Positions 1-12,204 of a DNA stretch of 64,000 nt are shown in pieces. The first letter of the stretch is position 1, and each line of letters starts with the position of its first letter. The stretch lies in NCBI GenBank assembly GCA_003290165.1, contig QNQO01005848.1:41158-105157 (forward strand), read 5' to 3'. The notes beneath the pieces are model-generated. The model did not search any database. It saw only the letters and a list, made by a program, of their open reading frames with translations, and was not told the DNA's origin. This stretch comes from Berberis thunbergii. Its lineage: Eukaryota > Streptophyta > Magnoliopsida > Ranunculales > Berberidaceae. Made by a program: the position numbers and the translations under genes.

Positions 1-1930
1 TGAATTCTATGCAACTAAACACACCCTTAATTTATATATATTAGTATTTCGATTATTATATTTTATTCTTATTATTTCATTTTCATGTATTTATAGGAAT
101 TTGAGCGTAAATGATGAAATCGCATTAAGGCGACAATTTAAGGAATGATCAATTTGTTGATTATAGCGGTGGTACAAAGTAGAGGGTTACATATCTAAAC
201 CTAATCCAAATAAACCTAGGTCTATCTAATTTAACCTAAGCCCAAACCCAAAATGCTAACCTAAAAACCCAAGCCCAACGCCTTTTGGAGAACCCAAGCC
301 CAAGAAAATAGGAGAACCCTATTTAACTCTCCCCATTTTGGAGAAAAGCTCTCCCTCTTCTTCCACGTTTCGTTTCTCTTCTTCTCTTTTCCAGCCACCA
401 CGCCAATCCACCCTGCCGGCAATCCTCGCTCGATAGGAGGACCGGCAGTGCGATCATCCTGCCACCACCACCTCCTCCCCGTCCTCTACCATCAGCCGAC
501 ACCTCGCCTTCCTCCCTCACCCGCTCTTCCTCGCTAGCTAGGGAGACGCCACACCCTATCCCTGTCGCAAACAACCACGCAAAACCACCATCCACGACTC
601 CCCTGTTCCTCTCTTCTTCCCCTATTTTCGTGTTTCTCTCTTCACCTCGCCACCGTCTAGCATCCACATCGCCGAGCACCACCATCAGACGCCACCACCT
701 CCTCCTTCCTATTTCTCTTTCTCAGCCACCGCCCTATTCCACCGCTCGACAGAGCTCCACTGCCCTGTCTCCCTCCTCCATTCTCGCCCTGTTCGGTTTT
801 TCTCTCTGCTAATCCTTCTCTCGGTCCTCTCTCTCTTGCAAAGACCGGAGCTCGTCGGAGGAACAAAGAGCTCGCGAGGAGTAGTGGAAACAGGGAGCGC
901 CTCCCTGTTTCACCGTCCCTATTCCTATTCCTCATTCGCGTATTTTTCTCTCTCGTTGTTTCCTCACCCTATCTCTGTCTTCTTGCAGGTACCAGAGCCG
1001 TTTGGAGCGAAGACGAAGGAGCTCGCGAGAAGCGCGGCTTGCTGGAGACGAAGGCGCAGTGAAAACACATGATTTCTGGCGGGAACCAACTGTTTTTCAA
1101 GCAATTTGCTATTGGCACCCCGAGATCCTGTAAGAGCCACCACATCCACCAGCAGTCTTTCTCGGGATTTGTGTTAGTGCAGAGATGAATTCCACCTCCA
1201 TTGATGCTGTGACCACCACCACCATGATCTTCTAGACCCCGCGCCGAGGCGAAGATAAAACCACATGGTTTCCTAGAGTTTGTTGTATTTGAATTTATTG
1301 TTTTCTTTATACTTGAACATTAAATACAGTTGATTTCTGAGTTTCAATAATTTGCTTTCACCGATTATATCCAGATTAGTTATCTAGACTAGTCTGTAGT
1401 TCGAAGTACCCTTTATTGATACTCAAAGCCTGCTTTAATTAATTAATCTGAATCTGTGATTGTGTGTGCTGTAAGAAGACATGCAATGCTAGGGGTTTAG
1501 AATAGTTAAAATAAACCTGTGATTGTGTGTGTCGTAAGAAGACATGCAATGTTAGGGGTTTACACCTTTGCTGAAGTCAATTGCAAATTTAGATTAATTT
1601 TTAGGTTAGTCATGTTAATTCTTGAAAACAATAATTTGGATTACACAAATCTCGAAGAACCTGTGGTGGATTCGATGTCTCGGTCCCCTCTCTTATCATC
1701 ATATCAGTTTAATTTTAGTTGTCAATTTAGTCTCTTCATTTTAGTACTTTACATCTGGTGTAACCTTCAACTCTAAATTAGTTCAAATAACTCTTAGAAT
1801 TCGATTGTTTGTCAATCCTCGTGGGATCAACCTGTATTTGCCACTGTCTACTAGTTAGATAGCCGTGCACTTGCGGTATTACAAGTAGGGTTTATTAACT
1901 TATTAATTTAGGTTAATAAAAACTCCATCA
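1..1930 (+). repeat. 5' LTR of Athila-like element A1
   Basis: This block matches 51471-53407 along its length, apart from small indels, and both end in TCCATCA. It starts with TG at base 1 and ends with CA at 1930, so the window opens at or very near the LTR start. The LTR is about 1.93 kb. It is followed at once by a tRNA-Asp-type primer binding site, which fixes it as a 5' LTR in + orientation. ORFs inside it (323-1149) are chance frames through a CT-rich stretch. No matching 3' LTR follows it here, because the internal region is rearranged. Confidence 0.85.
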
Positions 1931-2755
1931 AGTTTTTGGCGCCAATTGCCGGGGATTGTAACGGTACAATCGAAATCTAGTTTTGTTTTTGCTAGTTTAT
2001 AAATTAGGCTTAATTTTCTTTTTAGAAACAGTGTACGAGTCAGTTTCTTATTTGTTTTATTTGCTTGAGTTTGAATTATTTTTCCATTTATTTTGCAGGC
2101 GGTCAAACACTTAGGAGCTCAAGTGGGAACAAAGTGAAATATTGCGATTTGCGTGGAAACTCTCAGAAATTGACTTCTACCCGGCATCACAAGTAACCCA
2201 AAAGAGATTCTCGCAGGAGGTAACTTCTACCCACCGCATTTGCACGCGGTTTCTGTGTGATCACTTGTGTTTAGCTTGTTCTAAGTAGTATTGCATGCAA
2301 ATTTGAATAGTGGCAGGATTGAGTTGAAACTTTCGTGCCCTCTCCCGCGGATAGGTTAATCACTATTTATTTTAGGGTTAAAAACCTAGACCTTCACTAT
2401 TTAAAATTTGTAGCAAGATAATTATCTAGGACTGGTGTGACGGTCATAGAAACCCTCTTTGGACGTTTGATAGCTTAAATTGTTCGAGTGAAGGAACATA
2501 TCCCATCTGGGAACGGTTCTTGAACTGGCATGTCACTTTGAGCTAGAGAGTGGAAAGAGAGGTAGGAGCAACTTTATAGTGGCGGATTGATAGGAAATTA
2601 CAGTGCCTCTCCCACGGTTAGGTAAATTGAATTGAATTCTAGCTCTACATTAGTAACAAAGATCTAGGGTCGTATGTCATTCATTTTATTGCGCATCATT
2701 TAGGGTTCCATTCTTTTTATTTTTTTTTAAAGTCAAGTCATCTTCATATAGTGGT
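1931..2755 (+). mobile_element. PBS and untranslated leader of element A1
   Basis: A primer binding site sits at 1937-1955, TGGCGCCAATTGCCGGGGA. It differs slightly from the sequence complementary to the plant tRNA-Asp 3' end, which element A2 carries intact at 46908-46925. tRNA-Asp priming is usual for Athila-type elements. The leader to 2755 aligns with 46926-47748 of A2. Similarity stops abruptly after the motif CATATAGTGGT. Confidence 0.8.
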
Positions 2756-5700
2756 CCCCAAACCTATATTTTGCTACTCCTTGAGCAAAACAATAGAAAT
2801 AAAATTCTAACTCACTTTCGCAAGAATCATCGGTTGTACTTACCTTAAATGTGCAACAAGGCTTTAAACCCCTAGATTACCTCTAGTAGACGAGTTATAG
2901 TCTCGTGAGGGTTTCCAGAAATGTTACCCACAAACATTATGACTCAATAAATTTCCAAAACATGGTAACTCAATCACTCGATCTATTATCCTCAAAGTAA
3001 GAATCTAATTGCCAAATTTTTTTTTGAAAACAACTAACAGTGTCACAATAATATATCAAAGAGTCTCACAACAATTTAATAATACCCAAAGGTTAAATAA
3101 ATTTCATCAATTATTCCCTACTCGAAGTGTGTGTGTGTGCATGGCTTTATCAACATAAATTTATTTTTCTCAGCAAAGATACGACTAGATAACCTTTGAA
3201 TTGTACGCTTCGACTACAAATCTCTTTTGTCACTCAGAAATGAATCACTCAAAGATTGGTTAGTTATCACTCAGTTTATATGTGTGAAAGAGAATAAATT
3301 ATGGAAAGACAAACATCTCACATATAATAATCATGAAAAAACGGACTTTCAAATAATGAAATGAATATCTCATGGACATGAATATCAATTACTTTGAGAA
3401 TGTTGAATCACACACCATAGTTCTTGTTTATTTAATCTCCACGTCTATGAACCGAACTTTTACTTAAGATCAATTAGGTCTTTATTAGGTTGTAATGAGG
3501 CTAAGATTTTGGCTAACAATAATGGAAAAGGATACGAGAAAATTCACTGAGAATAGATACACCCTTTAATAAGCACGTGGGGCTCTGAAGAATAAACCAA
3601 TGTTGTACACCATTAATTTTTCTTCCTTCGAAATTCTTCTTCATATATATATATATATATTTTTTTTTTTTCTTTTATAAGATCAACAACATGCTTTCCC
3701 TTTCTGCACAATAAAACATTTCAATCCCGAGGATTCATGGAATATTTAATTTCAACTCTTTTTATTTGCCCATTTCAAAAATACATCAACCATACACATT
3801 CTCAGATACAATGGGTAAGGATAAAAATAGTATGGGATATTACTCCCTAACTAGAGTAGGTACTGGAGATGGGGTTAACAAAGAAAAAGCCTATTTAAAG
3901 GCTCAAAGGGTCGCAAACGGATATTTATCATTAGGTGGGCTAAAAGGCTAAAGAACAGTTCAAAGAAAAAAAAATGCCTATATCACTTCTTAAGCTCTAG
4001 TCGGTATTATGATATCTCAACTAAATAAATCAAGAAGTTCTAGTGTAATAATTCAATTTTAACGACATTCTCAAAGCAATCAATAAAAGAAACAAGAATA
4101 ATGATATCATCAACGAGATAATGCATATTCAAGAAAAGTCAGAGTTTATTTAATAACCCTCAAGAAAAATAGAATGTCTCGAAACTCACAAGAGTTAAGT
4201 CTCCACTATTATTCTAAGGTTTTATAGTTAATATCTTACTGATTAATTCAAATCATGCTAACTCGGCTTATAGTGCAAGAATGGTCGAGTCGAAAAAATA
4301 TCATGAAATATATTTAACTTAAAGATAATATCAAACTTATGTTTTCCTATTAATATATAAAAGTGACAAGTGAAAGCATGTATTCCTCAAATTTAAAGGC
4401 ATAATTGAAAGCACATCCTCTTCATGGGAAAGAAACTTAGATTTTGAATGCATTTTCAAATTGAAAATTTTTCCACACAATCATAATTAACTATGTATTC
4501 AATGGAGATTGAGTAGAATACAATAGTAAATTGTGAAATAAATTTTAGTTCAAAATTTTTTGAAAAATGTAGAAAAACTCATAAATCTCACCCCAAACCT
4601 GAACCAAACACTTCCTCAATGTATAAAATGATGATGATCATGACAAATGCAGGAAAAAGAAAAGATGAGAGTTAGAGTGATATTACCATGGGAAAGTTTT
4701 TACCAATTTCGACGAAATCGTCCACCAATGAACGCTCAACAACATAAGAACTGTGGACTCATCATAATAAATTGATAAAAACAATACAAGACATAAAAAG
4801 ATATACAAATGAAATAATGAAAAAAATTACATGTATCAGTTGTAAGTCAAAATTGTTACGGAGCTAACGAGTATGAGTGAAATGCAACTAGAAAGAACTC
4901 GAAAATCAATCCAGACTAACCATAATGACACAACTGAAGCTAGCTGCCTCCTAGAAGCGTTTGGTTTAACGTCATCAGCCCGACATATATTCTTCCTCAC
5001 AAATGATGTATCATAAAGTGAGGAAGAACATAGCAAACACTCTCCTCAAAAGGGGCAAGGAATCATATAGCAACAACCTAAAGCTAACACATAGTAGTAA
5101 CCACATGCGACACAACGTAAACTAACTCATCCCAAAAACTACGAAGGCTCCATGCAAAATAATAAAGCAAATGCAAATGAACTCGCATTCTTTGAAAATC
5201 CGTGGGAACCTTGAGTAGAAAGGGGTCACAAACAATGATATCCAGCAAATGACTCCTACCTACTCCTAAAAAAGGACATCCTAAGTCAGGTTGCGAATCA
5301 TAAGATTGAATATGTATCACAATAGGGTGGTCAAAACTGAAATCATTTCTTACAGACAATGGATCCACATAGGTAGCATCAGTCAATATGAAAGGGATGG
5401 AACGAGGTATGTCTATAGATATATCGGGTGGTACAGGCTCATCATAACAAAATGAACTACACCAAGATGATGAGTTAGACAACGCAACAACACCCCCAAA
5501 CCTAGAATTAGCACTACCTATGGCATGTAGTCTCTCATTAGATGCGTCCTCCTATAACGACTTGACTATTTCTTGAATTATGGGGTCATTCGTATCGTGA
5601 AAATAGTCGATGTTTGACTCCAAAGAACATTGAGAATTAGACTTTTTGCAAGAGTCACTAGGAAAGCATATGTCGAGTGGGTCATCATGAAAATGTGGGG

Positions 5701-6232
5701 AAAGGAATGGGTCAGGTAGCAAAGTAGTTTCGATCACATTATCCTCAAAAACATCATCTGACTCAGGTTCTGATGTGCTACTAGTTATGAATTGACCCTC
5801 TGAATTTTGAATAGAGTGACTAGGAACTCTTCCTAACTCACTTTCAGATAATGCCTCAGTAATATGATCCACAACTATCTCAAGTCTATTGATGGCTTGA
5901 GATTGGTGTTGAATCATGGCTTTTGACTCTAACATAGCCTGAGAATCATGTTTAAGCAGTCATTTTGTGCGCTGCATAAAACGGTTAATCGTTTCCTTTA
6001 AACTTGATGTGTTGGATGGAGGAGTTTGGTTAAATTGAGGCATAACATGATTAGGGTATTGAGGAGCTTGAGAGAAAATATGTCTCCCTTGGTGTGAGTT
6101 ATGAGCCCAGGAGAGATTTTGATTATTGGCAAAACCAGGGCTGTAATAGTTGGACTTATTATAACCAGGTCACCAATTAGCATTAAAAGAATGGATTTGC
6201 TCAGCAAAATATTCAAGATAATCATATTGCAT
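2756..6232 (-). mobile_element. Inverted internal segment of element A1
   Basis: The segment is the reverse complement of 47977-51465 in element A2. It lies in the opposite orientation to the LTR and leader that precede it. The join at 2755/2756 falls inside the polypurine tract, about 5 bp before the LTR boundary of the A2 sequence. The other end, near 6232, falls inside the gag zinc-knuckle region. The first 2.3 kb (2756-5040) is noncoding and AT-rich; it includes an (AT)n and T-run at 3645-3674. No 3' LTR and no pol domains are present. Confidence 0.85.
5084..6232 (-). pseudogene. Decayed Athila-like gag and downstream ORFs (A1 copy)
   Basis: Read on the minus strand, broken frames encode the C-terminal part of an Athila-type Gag and a poorly known region after it. 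The Tyr-Asn-Pro-Gly and Leu-Ser-Trp signature positions seen in A2 are recognisable at 6080-6150. After a frameshift, 5552-5935 reads MLESKAMIQHQ onward, and 5084-5482 encodes the same unknown C-terminal protein as 48854-49246. Stops and frameshifts separate the pieces. No protease, RT or integrase follows. Both copies in this window share this gene order, so the missing pol is a family property rather than damage to one copy. The function of the post-gag region is unknown. Confidence 0.7.
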
Positions 6233-6403
6233 TGGAAGAAATAGGTTTTACCATCTCAAGTCACTTACACTCCCATGTCAACTAAGGCATGGGTGGAAGA
6301 AACAAGTTCACCATCAAGTTTCTCCCCATTTTTTTTTCGATTTTGCATCCTCTATCCTCGCTGCTCTACCCCTTTACATTCTAAATAACTGCATCCCTTC
6401 CTC

Positions 6404-7563
6404 TCATCTTAAGCCATTGACAAAAGCCAGCAATGAATCCTCATCACTCTGCTCAGATTTGCACTTGATGGGCTGGGAAGTGTGATTGGGAAAGAAGAGT
6501 ATTGTTGGGAAGCTCCCTAGTTGAAGTTATTGTTGTGCGTATACTTTCTGGTCTCCATCTGCCCTAAACGTGCTAACCTTCACACTTGAACCTTCCAACT
6601 TCAACGCCAATTATGTGTATGATCCTTCCATAGCCTGTGTCTAGAGGAACCAAACAATGGTTAGACTCTAAATACACAACAACGAATACTTGCCTCACAA
6701 TAACTAATGTGAATTAAATAAATTGAAAATGGACATTACCTGGCAGAAACAACTCCAAGGCGCATACAAAACGACTAGCCATGGTTCTACCCTCTGTTCT
6801 AACTTGGCCAAATTCTCTACCCCGGGCCTGCTAAGACTCACGATACTTTGGCTTTCAAAGATGTAAGTCGTAGAGGCATTTCCATTTGCAAGGGTAGCAC
6901 CTCCATTTACACCATTGAGCCGAGCTACCTTTTTGATGTTTCCCTTGTGGAGTCCACATTCCTTGGCCTTGGCATCCTCTCACACCACCACCGTCCTTCT
7001 CTTTCATGTTGCCCTGGCAACACTGTCCTAGTACAGGGTTCGCAACTAATTGAAACATATCCCTATGAATGGCTATTGTTGACATGGATGTTCATGGCAC
7101 GCATGAAGTTCCATATGTCGATACCCTCAACATTGGCCACTGGGTTCCACTTGATCAAGTTGCCAACCCCACCATCTAATCCTTCAAACACTGGGTCAAC
7201 TTGGACAACATGAATTTCAGACCGAGTACCAGGTGACTGATCATTTCTTTGTCCAGTGATCCAAGCCTTAAGACCCTTCAAGGCTTCTCTCAATGGCGTC
7301 ACCTTCCTGACTGTGTAGCATTCCTGGTGCCCATCCTAATAGAAAGATACGAGGCCCTTACTTCAACTAGTCCTTGCACCTCAATTGCATCGGGGAACAT
7401 GTACTCAATATGGATATTGTAGTGTTTTTTTACTGTGTCAAAAGCTGGTAGGTCTTTGGGTTTAGCCTTCTAGTGTCCATGCTCAAAACCCTAAATGGGC
7501 GACCGATCAAATGTGCATACTCGATCAAAGCAACATCCTCCCCCCATTGCACATAGCAAGAAA
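6404..7563 (-). pseudogene. APR: 5'-adenylylsulfate (APS) reductase pseudogene
   Basis: Plant APS reductase reduces APS to sulfite in plastids. It has an N-terminal reductase domain and a C-terminal thioredoxin-like domain. Conceptual translation on the minus strand recovers most of this: [14 protein letters not shown] near 7500, [16 protein letters not shown] and [10 protein letters not shown] at 7110-7220, CEPCTR and [12 protein letters not shown] near 7000-7050, and KECGLHKGN with the catalytic Cys near 6950. An intron (6641-6739) with GT-AG ends splits the thioredoxin-like domain. The last exon ends FVNGLR then TGA at 6404-6406. Damage is heavy: several frameshifts, in-frame stops, an iron-sulfur Cys-Cys pair changed to Cys-Tyr, and a thioredoxin WCPFC motif changed to WSCFC. 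The transit peptide and N-terminal exon are not recognisable upstream of 7563. The retained intron indicates a DNA-level duplicate rather than a processed copy. Confidence 0.85.
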
Positions 7564-8189
7564 GATTTAGTTTATAGCTCATTGTTTGGTTAGCCACATA
7601 ATCAAAGATAATCTGATTCGTAAAATTTTCCCAGCAACTGAACTGGCCAAACGACTAGTATGGATAAAATGCCTGCAACCCAAGCTGCCCTCAACAAATT
7701 TGCGACCCCTATCTCCATTGTATGAATGAAAATAAAAAATGAATGATAAAAATAGAGGGATTAGATCATAAAAGAAAAAGAAATGTTGAGTTTGTCGAAG
7801 TAGTAGTTACTTCTCTACTGTGCACATGAAGTGGTGATTTGTTTTGCTTTGTTCATGAAGATGGATAAGAATAGTAGACGCGATGGTGGTGGCGGTGAAG
7901 CGATGAGTGTGGTATCTGCTGTAGAGAAGAAGAATATGAAGAAGAGAAGTAAGAGTAGAGACGGAAGAAGTTGTAAAAAAAAGAAGAAAACAAAGAAAAA
8001 GGAAGAAGAAAGGGCAACTTAACCCTTGCGTGCTTGGCACATGAGCGTATTTTGGGCATTTAAAAAATCTAATATTTTCTACTAGTCAGCCCAGCTAACT
8101 TAACGATCAAGGGTTAAAATGGGAGTTAGACAAAATTTACACAATTAGTGGCACCCATCTAGGGTTACACCTTAATTAATGGGGGCTAA
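7564..8189. other. Unassigned DNA between APR pseudogene and Tat-like element
   Basis: No gene is recognised. The stretch 7830-8025 is A/G-rich, and its open frames on both strands are low-complexity artefacts. Bases 7564-7700 could hold decayed upstream APR sequence, but I could not align it. Confidence 0.5.
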
Positions 8190-8422
8190 AAGGTAAATAA
8201 CCGAAAATATTTTTAGATGCAATCTAGATAGTTTTATTGGACGCTTTAGCTTGACCGTTTCTTTGTGAATACCAAGGAGTTGAATTATGTCAGTTGATGT
8301 CATGTTCTTCAAATAAGAGAGTAATTTTTGTTCCCGCAAATTGAAGACCATTGTCGGTCACAATGGAATGCAGAATACCAAATCAGCAGATTGTGTTCTG
8401 CCAAATAAATTTTTACATCTTC

Positions 8423-8723
8423 CTACTTGGTAGAAGCGATGGCTTCAGCTTCAATCCATTTTGTGAAATAATCAATTGCCACAATCATCATATTCTTCTG
8501 CGCTAGAGCCATTAGCATTGGGCCTACAATGTCAATTGTCCATTGCATGAGCTGCAAATTCAATTCTTCTGCGGGCTGAGTAGGATTGGTTTGAACCATT
8601 GGCATTTGTTACATCTCTATACGAAGTTTCTTGCATCTTCATGCAAGGTTGGCCAATAGTAACCAGCACCCAAAGTTTTTGTGCTAGTGATCTACCTTTA
8701 GAATGATCCACAAGATCCTTCAT
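8423..8723 (-). pseudogene. Integrase fragment (Tat-like)
   Basis: Two overlapping minus-strand frames give part of a retroviral-type integrase core. The run DIVGPM followed by VAIDYFTKWIEAEA is the usual Ty3/gypsy pattern around the first and second catalytic Asp. The preceding frame, 8532-8723, covers the linker from the HHCC domain. A frameshift separates the two. Downstream catalytic sequence (8220-8420) is only faintly visible. The fragment cannot be functional. Confidence 0.75.
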
Positions 8724-9134
8724 GAATGTTACTCAAAACTTCAAGTACTGCTGGAGAACTAATACAGGGGAGGTCTAGCCCCAAATATGACCGGCGTAGA
8801 GCTTTTCTTTCTTCACATAATAGCTTGCAACCTTCTGTTGGAAATTCTTGGCTTGTACCTTATATCTGCTGGCACATTACCATTTAGTAGAAAATCAATA
8901 ATGGGATCTTGCCAAGTAGGAGTAGCATCAATCATCATCTTTTTCGGATTTTTCTTTTTCAATACTTGGCATTTCCAGGTGCTAACAAGGGATGGAACGC
9001 TTGAATTGATAATCTAAGGTTGATCCCAAGTTCACTAATGCAGCTGCATGAGAAGTTTTTGCTCTAGGGACCTACTTAATTGTGAAAATTGGAACAACCT
9101 TCAAAAATTTCTTGGACTTTGTCTAAGTAAAGGA

Positions 9135-9398
9135 TCATCCTTGAGTGTTTGTGATGTATTCACTAGATGTTTGACTGGTTATAAGCTGAGAATCTGAATA
9201 GATGGTTAGCCTTTTAATGGACAACTCCTTTGTTAGGCGTAGACCAACAAGCAAGACATCATATTCTGCTTCATCATTGGAAGCTTTAAAACCAACTGTA
9301 ATGGCTTGTTCTGCCATGGTTCCATTGGACGTGAATAAAACAAGTCCCGCTCCGACATCCTTGTAATTTGACAACCCATCTACATATAAGTGCCTCAT
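9135..9398 (-). pseudogene. Second RNase H domain (Tat-type)
   Basis: The minus frame starts with LYVDG and continues with GAGLVL, DEAEYD, LLVGLRLTKEL and YSDSQL. These supply the Asp-Glu-Asp residues of an RNase H fold. The domain lies between the canonical RNase H and integrase, which is the arrangement known for Tat-lineage elements. It is open for 87 residues but isolated by stops on both sides. Confidence 0.75.
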
Positions 9399-9524
9399 AT
9401 CTTTGGGCTGACCTACCCCTGTTTCAGAATGAACTGAGGAATCTTATGTTGTTGAGGGGTGCGACATTGATTTGCTAGCTGAGTTTGTCTCATTGGCTAA
9501 GGAGGGTGTGAATTATGCTATGAA

Positions 9525-9773
9525 TCATTGAGAAGCATTCAGGTTGTGAAGGACTGACCTTAAAAGGTATTCAGTCATGATAATCACTTGATGAGCTTGA
9601 AAATAAGGCCTTAACTTCTTTGCCGAAACCAAAAGTGCCAAAATTAAAATTTTCATTTTTGGATAATTGGTCTCAGTATCGAGAAGAGTTTTAGATATGT
9701 AAAATACGGGAAGTTGTACCCCCAACTCTTTTCTGATGAGAGTTGAGCTAACTGCCACATTTGAAACTGCCAA
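9525..9773 (-). pseudogene. Canonical RNase H fragment following RT
   Basis: The minus frame contains VFYISKTLLDTETNYPKM and LRPYFQAHQVIIMTEYLLR. This matches the pattern of the RT-connected RNase H in plant Ty3/gypsy elements. It lies just downstream of the RT fragment and just upstream of the second RNase H, in the expected order. It is broken at both ends. Confidence 0.7.
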
Positions 9774-10039
9774 GTAGAGTTACAATTTCTCTCCCGGCTG
9801 AGGTTTCGACAATAGAGAAAGAGAATATAAGTAAGTCTTTAAATTTTGATATAAAGTTTCACACTCTTCATCCCATTTTTTTCTTCATCTTTTTTTTGAA
9901 TGCTTTAAAAATGGTTTATATTTGTCTATTGATCTACTCAGGAACCGATTCAAAGTTAGTTCTGAGACTTTGGATTTCCTTTGGAGTTGATGGTGAGTTC
10001 ATAACAATCATGGCTTTGTTTTGATTCGGATGAGCTTCA

Positions 10040-10409
10040 ATTCCTCTGTAGTTAACTAAATATCTCAAACATCTTCTCTACAAAACTCCAAAAGTGCACC
10101 TCTCTAGATTCAACTTCATTCGACATTTCCTTGGAATTCTAAATGTTTCCTCAAGATTTATGATGTGATCTGCCCGGTGAGGAGCCTTGATTAGCTTGTC
10201 GTCTAGGTAGACCTCCATGGTTTGCCAATTAAATTCTTGAAGATTTTGTTCATTAACCTTTGATAGATCGCTCTAGCATTTTTTAAACCAAAATGCATTA
10301 CCTTGTAGCGGTAAGTCCCCCTTTCGATGATGAATGAAGTTTTGGCTTTGTCGGGTTCATATATCATAATCTGATTATAACTTGAATAAGCATTCAGGAA
10401 GCTGAGCAA
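10040..10409 (-). pseudogene. Reverse transcriptase core fragment (Tat-like)
   Basis: The first frame gives FLNAYSSYNQI and ERGTYRYKVMHFGLKNA, which is the palm region of a Ty3/gypsy RT. A frameshift follows. The adjoining frame then gives EVYLDD at 10198-10215, the catalytic Tyr-Leu-Asp-Asp box, and continues toward GIEAHPNQNKAMI with one in-frame stop. N-terminal RT sequence between 10420 and 11100 is strongly eroded. Confidence 0.75.
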
Positions 10410-11115
10410 TTAGTTGCCAGATATGGAATCTACTAGTTGATCAATGTGAGCTAGATGATAGTTGTCTTTGGGCATGCTTTGTTGAGGTCAGTGTAATCTA
10501 CACAAACTTTCCATTTTTTTTTTGTTCTTAACTAATATTACATTTGCCAACCATTCGGGGTCGGATACCTCCTCAATGAAATTGGCTGCAAAGTGCTTGT
10601 CTATCTCGGGTTTAATGATTGCTACTCTTTCTAGGGAAAACTTCTGCATCTTCTGCACGATAGGCCTAAAGGTCAGGTATACATGCGGTTTGTGCTAGAT
10701 CACACTTGGATCAATTCCGAGCATGTCGGAGGCTGATCAAGCAAACATATCTTTGTTGCTTTGAAGAAAACTAGTAAGCAATGCCTTCTCATCTGCACTG
10801 AGGCGGGAGCCAATTTTTGCATTTCTTTTAGGCAGATAAGGTCAAGGATCACAAGTTTTGCATCTTCTTCAGGTCTCCATCCCTCCACAACTAAGGTTTC
10901 GAATTGAAATTCTCCTTCCCGATCCTGGTGTTGTAATTGTTATTGGGAGATAGAAGACTTCTTCCGTTTCACTTCGGCTAAAATGACGGGAATAAATTCC
11001 TTTTGTTTTTTTTCATTCAAGACTCGGGCTGCACACCTCCTTGCAATGGCTTGATTACTTTTTATTTTTTTAACTCCATCTCCTGGGATTGGATATCTAA
11101 TTTTTTTGGTGCAGA

Positions 11116-11683
11116 CAAGGAATGAGATTTTGCGATATCTCACGAAATTTCACCAAAAATTTCATTTTTTGGAAATTAAAAAAAAGGGCTAAAGAAATAA
11201 TTACATTTTTTGATAGTATTTCGAAAATATTCAAGGTTTTTTTTTCGTAAATTTCGAGATTTTTTCATAAAAATGCAAAAACCAGGTACCAAAATTTACA
11301 TTTTTTCGAGAGATTTTTTTTAATTGGAAAATTTTCATAAATTTCGAGGGTTTTTCTAATTATTAATTTACTTTTGAAACCACCCTTGATATTATAATTA
11401 TCATTTCTTCTATTTATATATAAATTTTTGAAACCACTCCCAAACTTTCTAATTATATATTGATTTCATGTTTGATTCATTTCATAGTATTTAGGCTTCA
11501 TTTAATGTGCTTAATAGATTAATTTAATTGCCCCTTATTCTTCACATATTTCAAATACTCTCAAAATTCATTATATATATTTAATCCATCCTCAAAATTT
11601 TTACATTTTTTCTTTACACACCAAAATATTTCTTAAAATCGAGAGACCGAAATTAACTCAAAAAAATGAAATCACAATCCTTG
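11116..11683. mobile_element. hAT-like MITE, copy 1
   Basis: This is a 568-bp AT-rich element flanked by a perfect 8-bp target duplication, GGTGCAGA (11108-11115 and 11684-11691). Its imperfect terminal inverted repeats begin CAAGGAATGAGATTTTG and, read from the right, CAAGGATTGTGATTT. The first bases fit the hAT terminal pattern. It matches the element at 28401-28918. It has no coding capacity. It lies between the protease and RT parts of the Tat-like element. Confidence 0.85.
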
Positions 11684-11691
11684 GGTGCAGA

Positions 11692-12032
11692 TAAGATGTG
11701 ACTGCATCAATTTTAGTTATCCATGGTCTCCTCAAAAGTACAATGCAAGGAGAAGGCTCATCTATTATTGTAAAGGTTCGCAAGTAGGTGACTGGTGGCG
11801 AGTAAATGTTTAGAATCATAGTGTCAATTGTTACTGATGTAGCCCCATTAAAAACAATCAAGACTTTTGCTTTTTTGTTGATAAGTGATTCTAAATTCAT
11901 TTGCTTGACAACCGAAAATTGAAGTATATTAACTGCACTTCCCTCATCTACATGAATTCTATCAATCATCGTATGAGCGATCTGAATGTTGAAGACAAGT
12001 GCATCATCATGTGGTAGATCAAGGCTCTGCAA
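11692..12032 (-). pseudogene. Retropepsin-like protease fragment (Tat-like)
   Basis: The minus frame begins LPHDDALVFNIQIA, has a DEGSAVNIL active-site region where DGGSSVNIL is usual, and ends near SPCIVLLRRPWITKID, the counterpart of the common NAILGRPWLH motif. The hAT-like MITE inserted at its 3' side cuts it off from RT. Confidence 0.7.
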
Positions 12033-12204
12033 GTGGCTTTTAGTTTAGTTGATAATCTAATTTTCGGTTGAGGAGCTAGTTATGGGACCATCGACTAAGG
12101 AGGTGATTAGCATTGGGCAACCGAAGTTGTTTGTTTGATCTTTTGGTTCCTTTCATTATTAGTGAAACCAAAGAGTTCTGATTCAACAAAAATTTCATTG
12201 ATGC

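Noticed and set aside
1..6232. Autointegration of element A1 into its own internal DNA
   Set aside because: Autointegration joins outer LTR ends to internal sites. The observed break lies in the polypurine tract at the inner LTR edge, so this simple model does not fit.
7807..8059. Small ORFs on both strands near 7.8-8.06 kb
   Set aside because: Low-complexity A/G-rich stretch with no recognisable protein.
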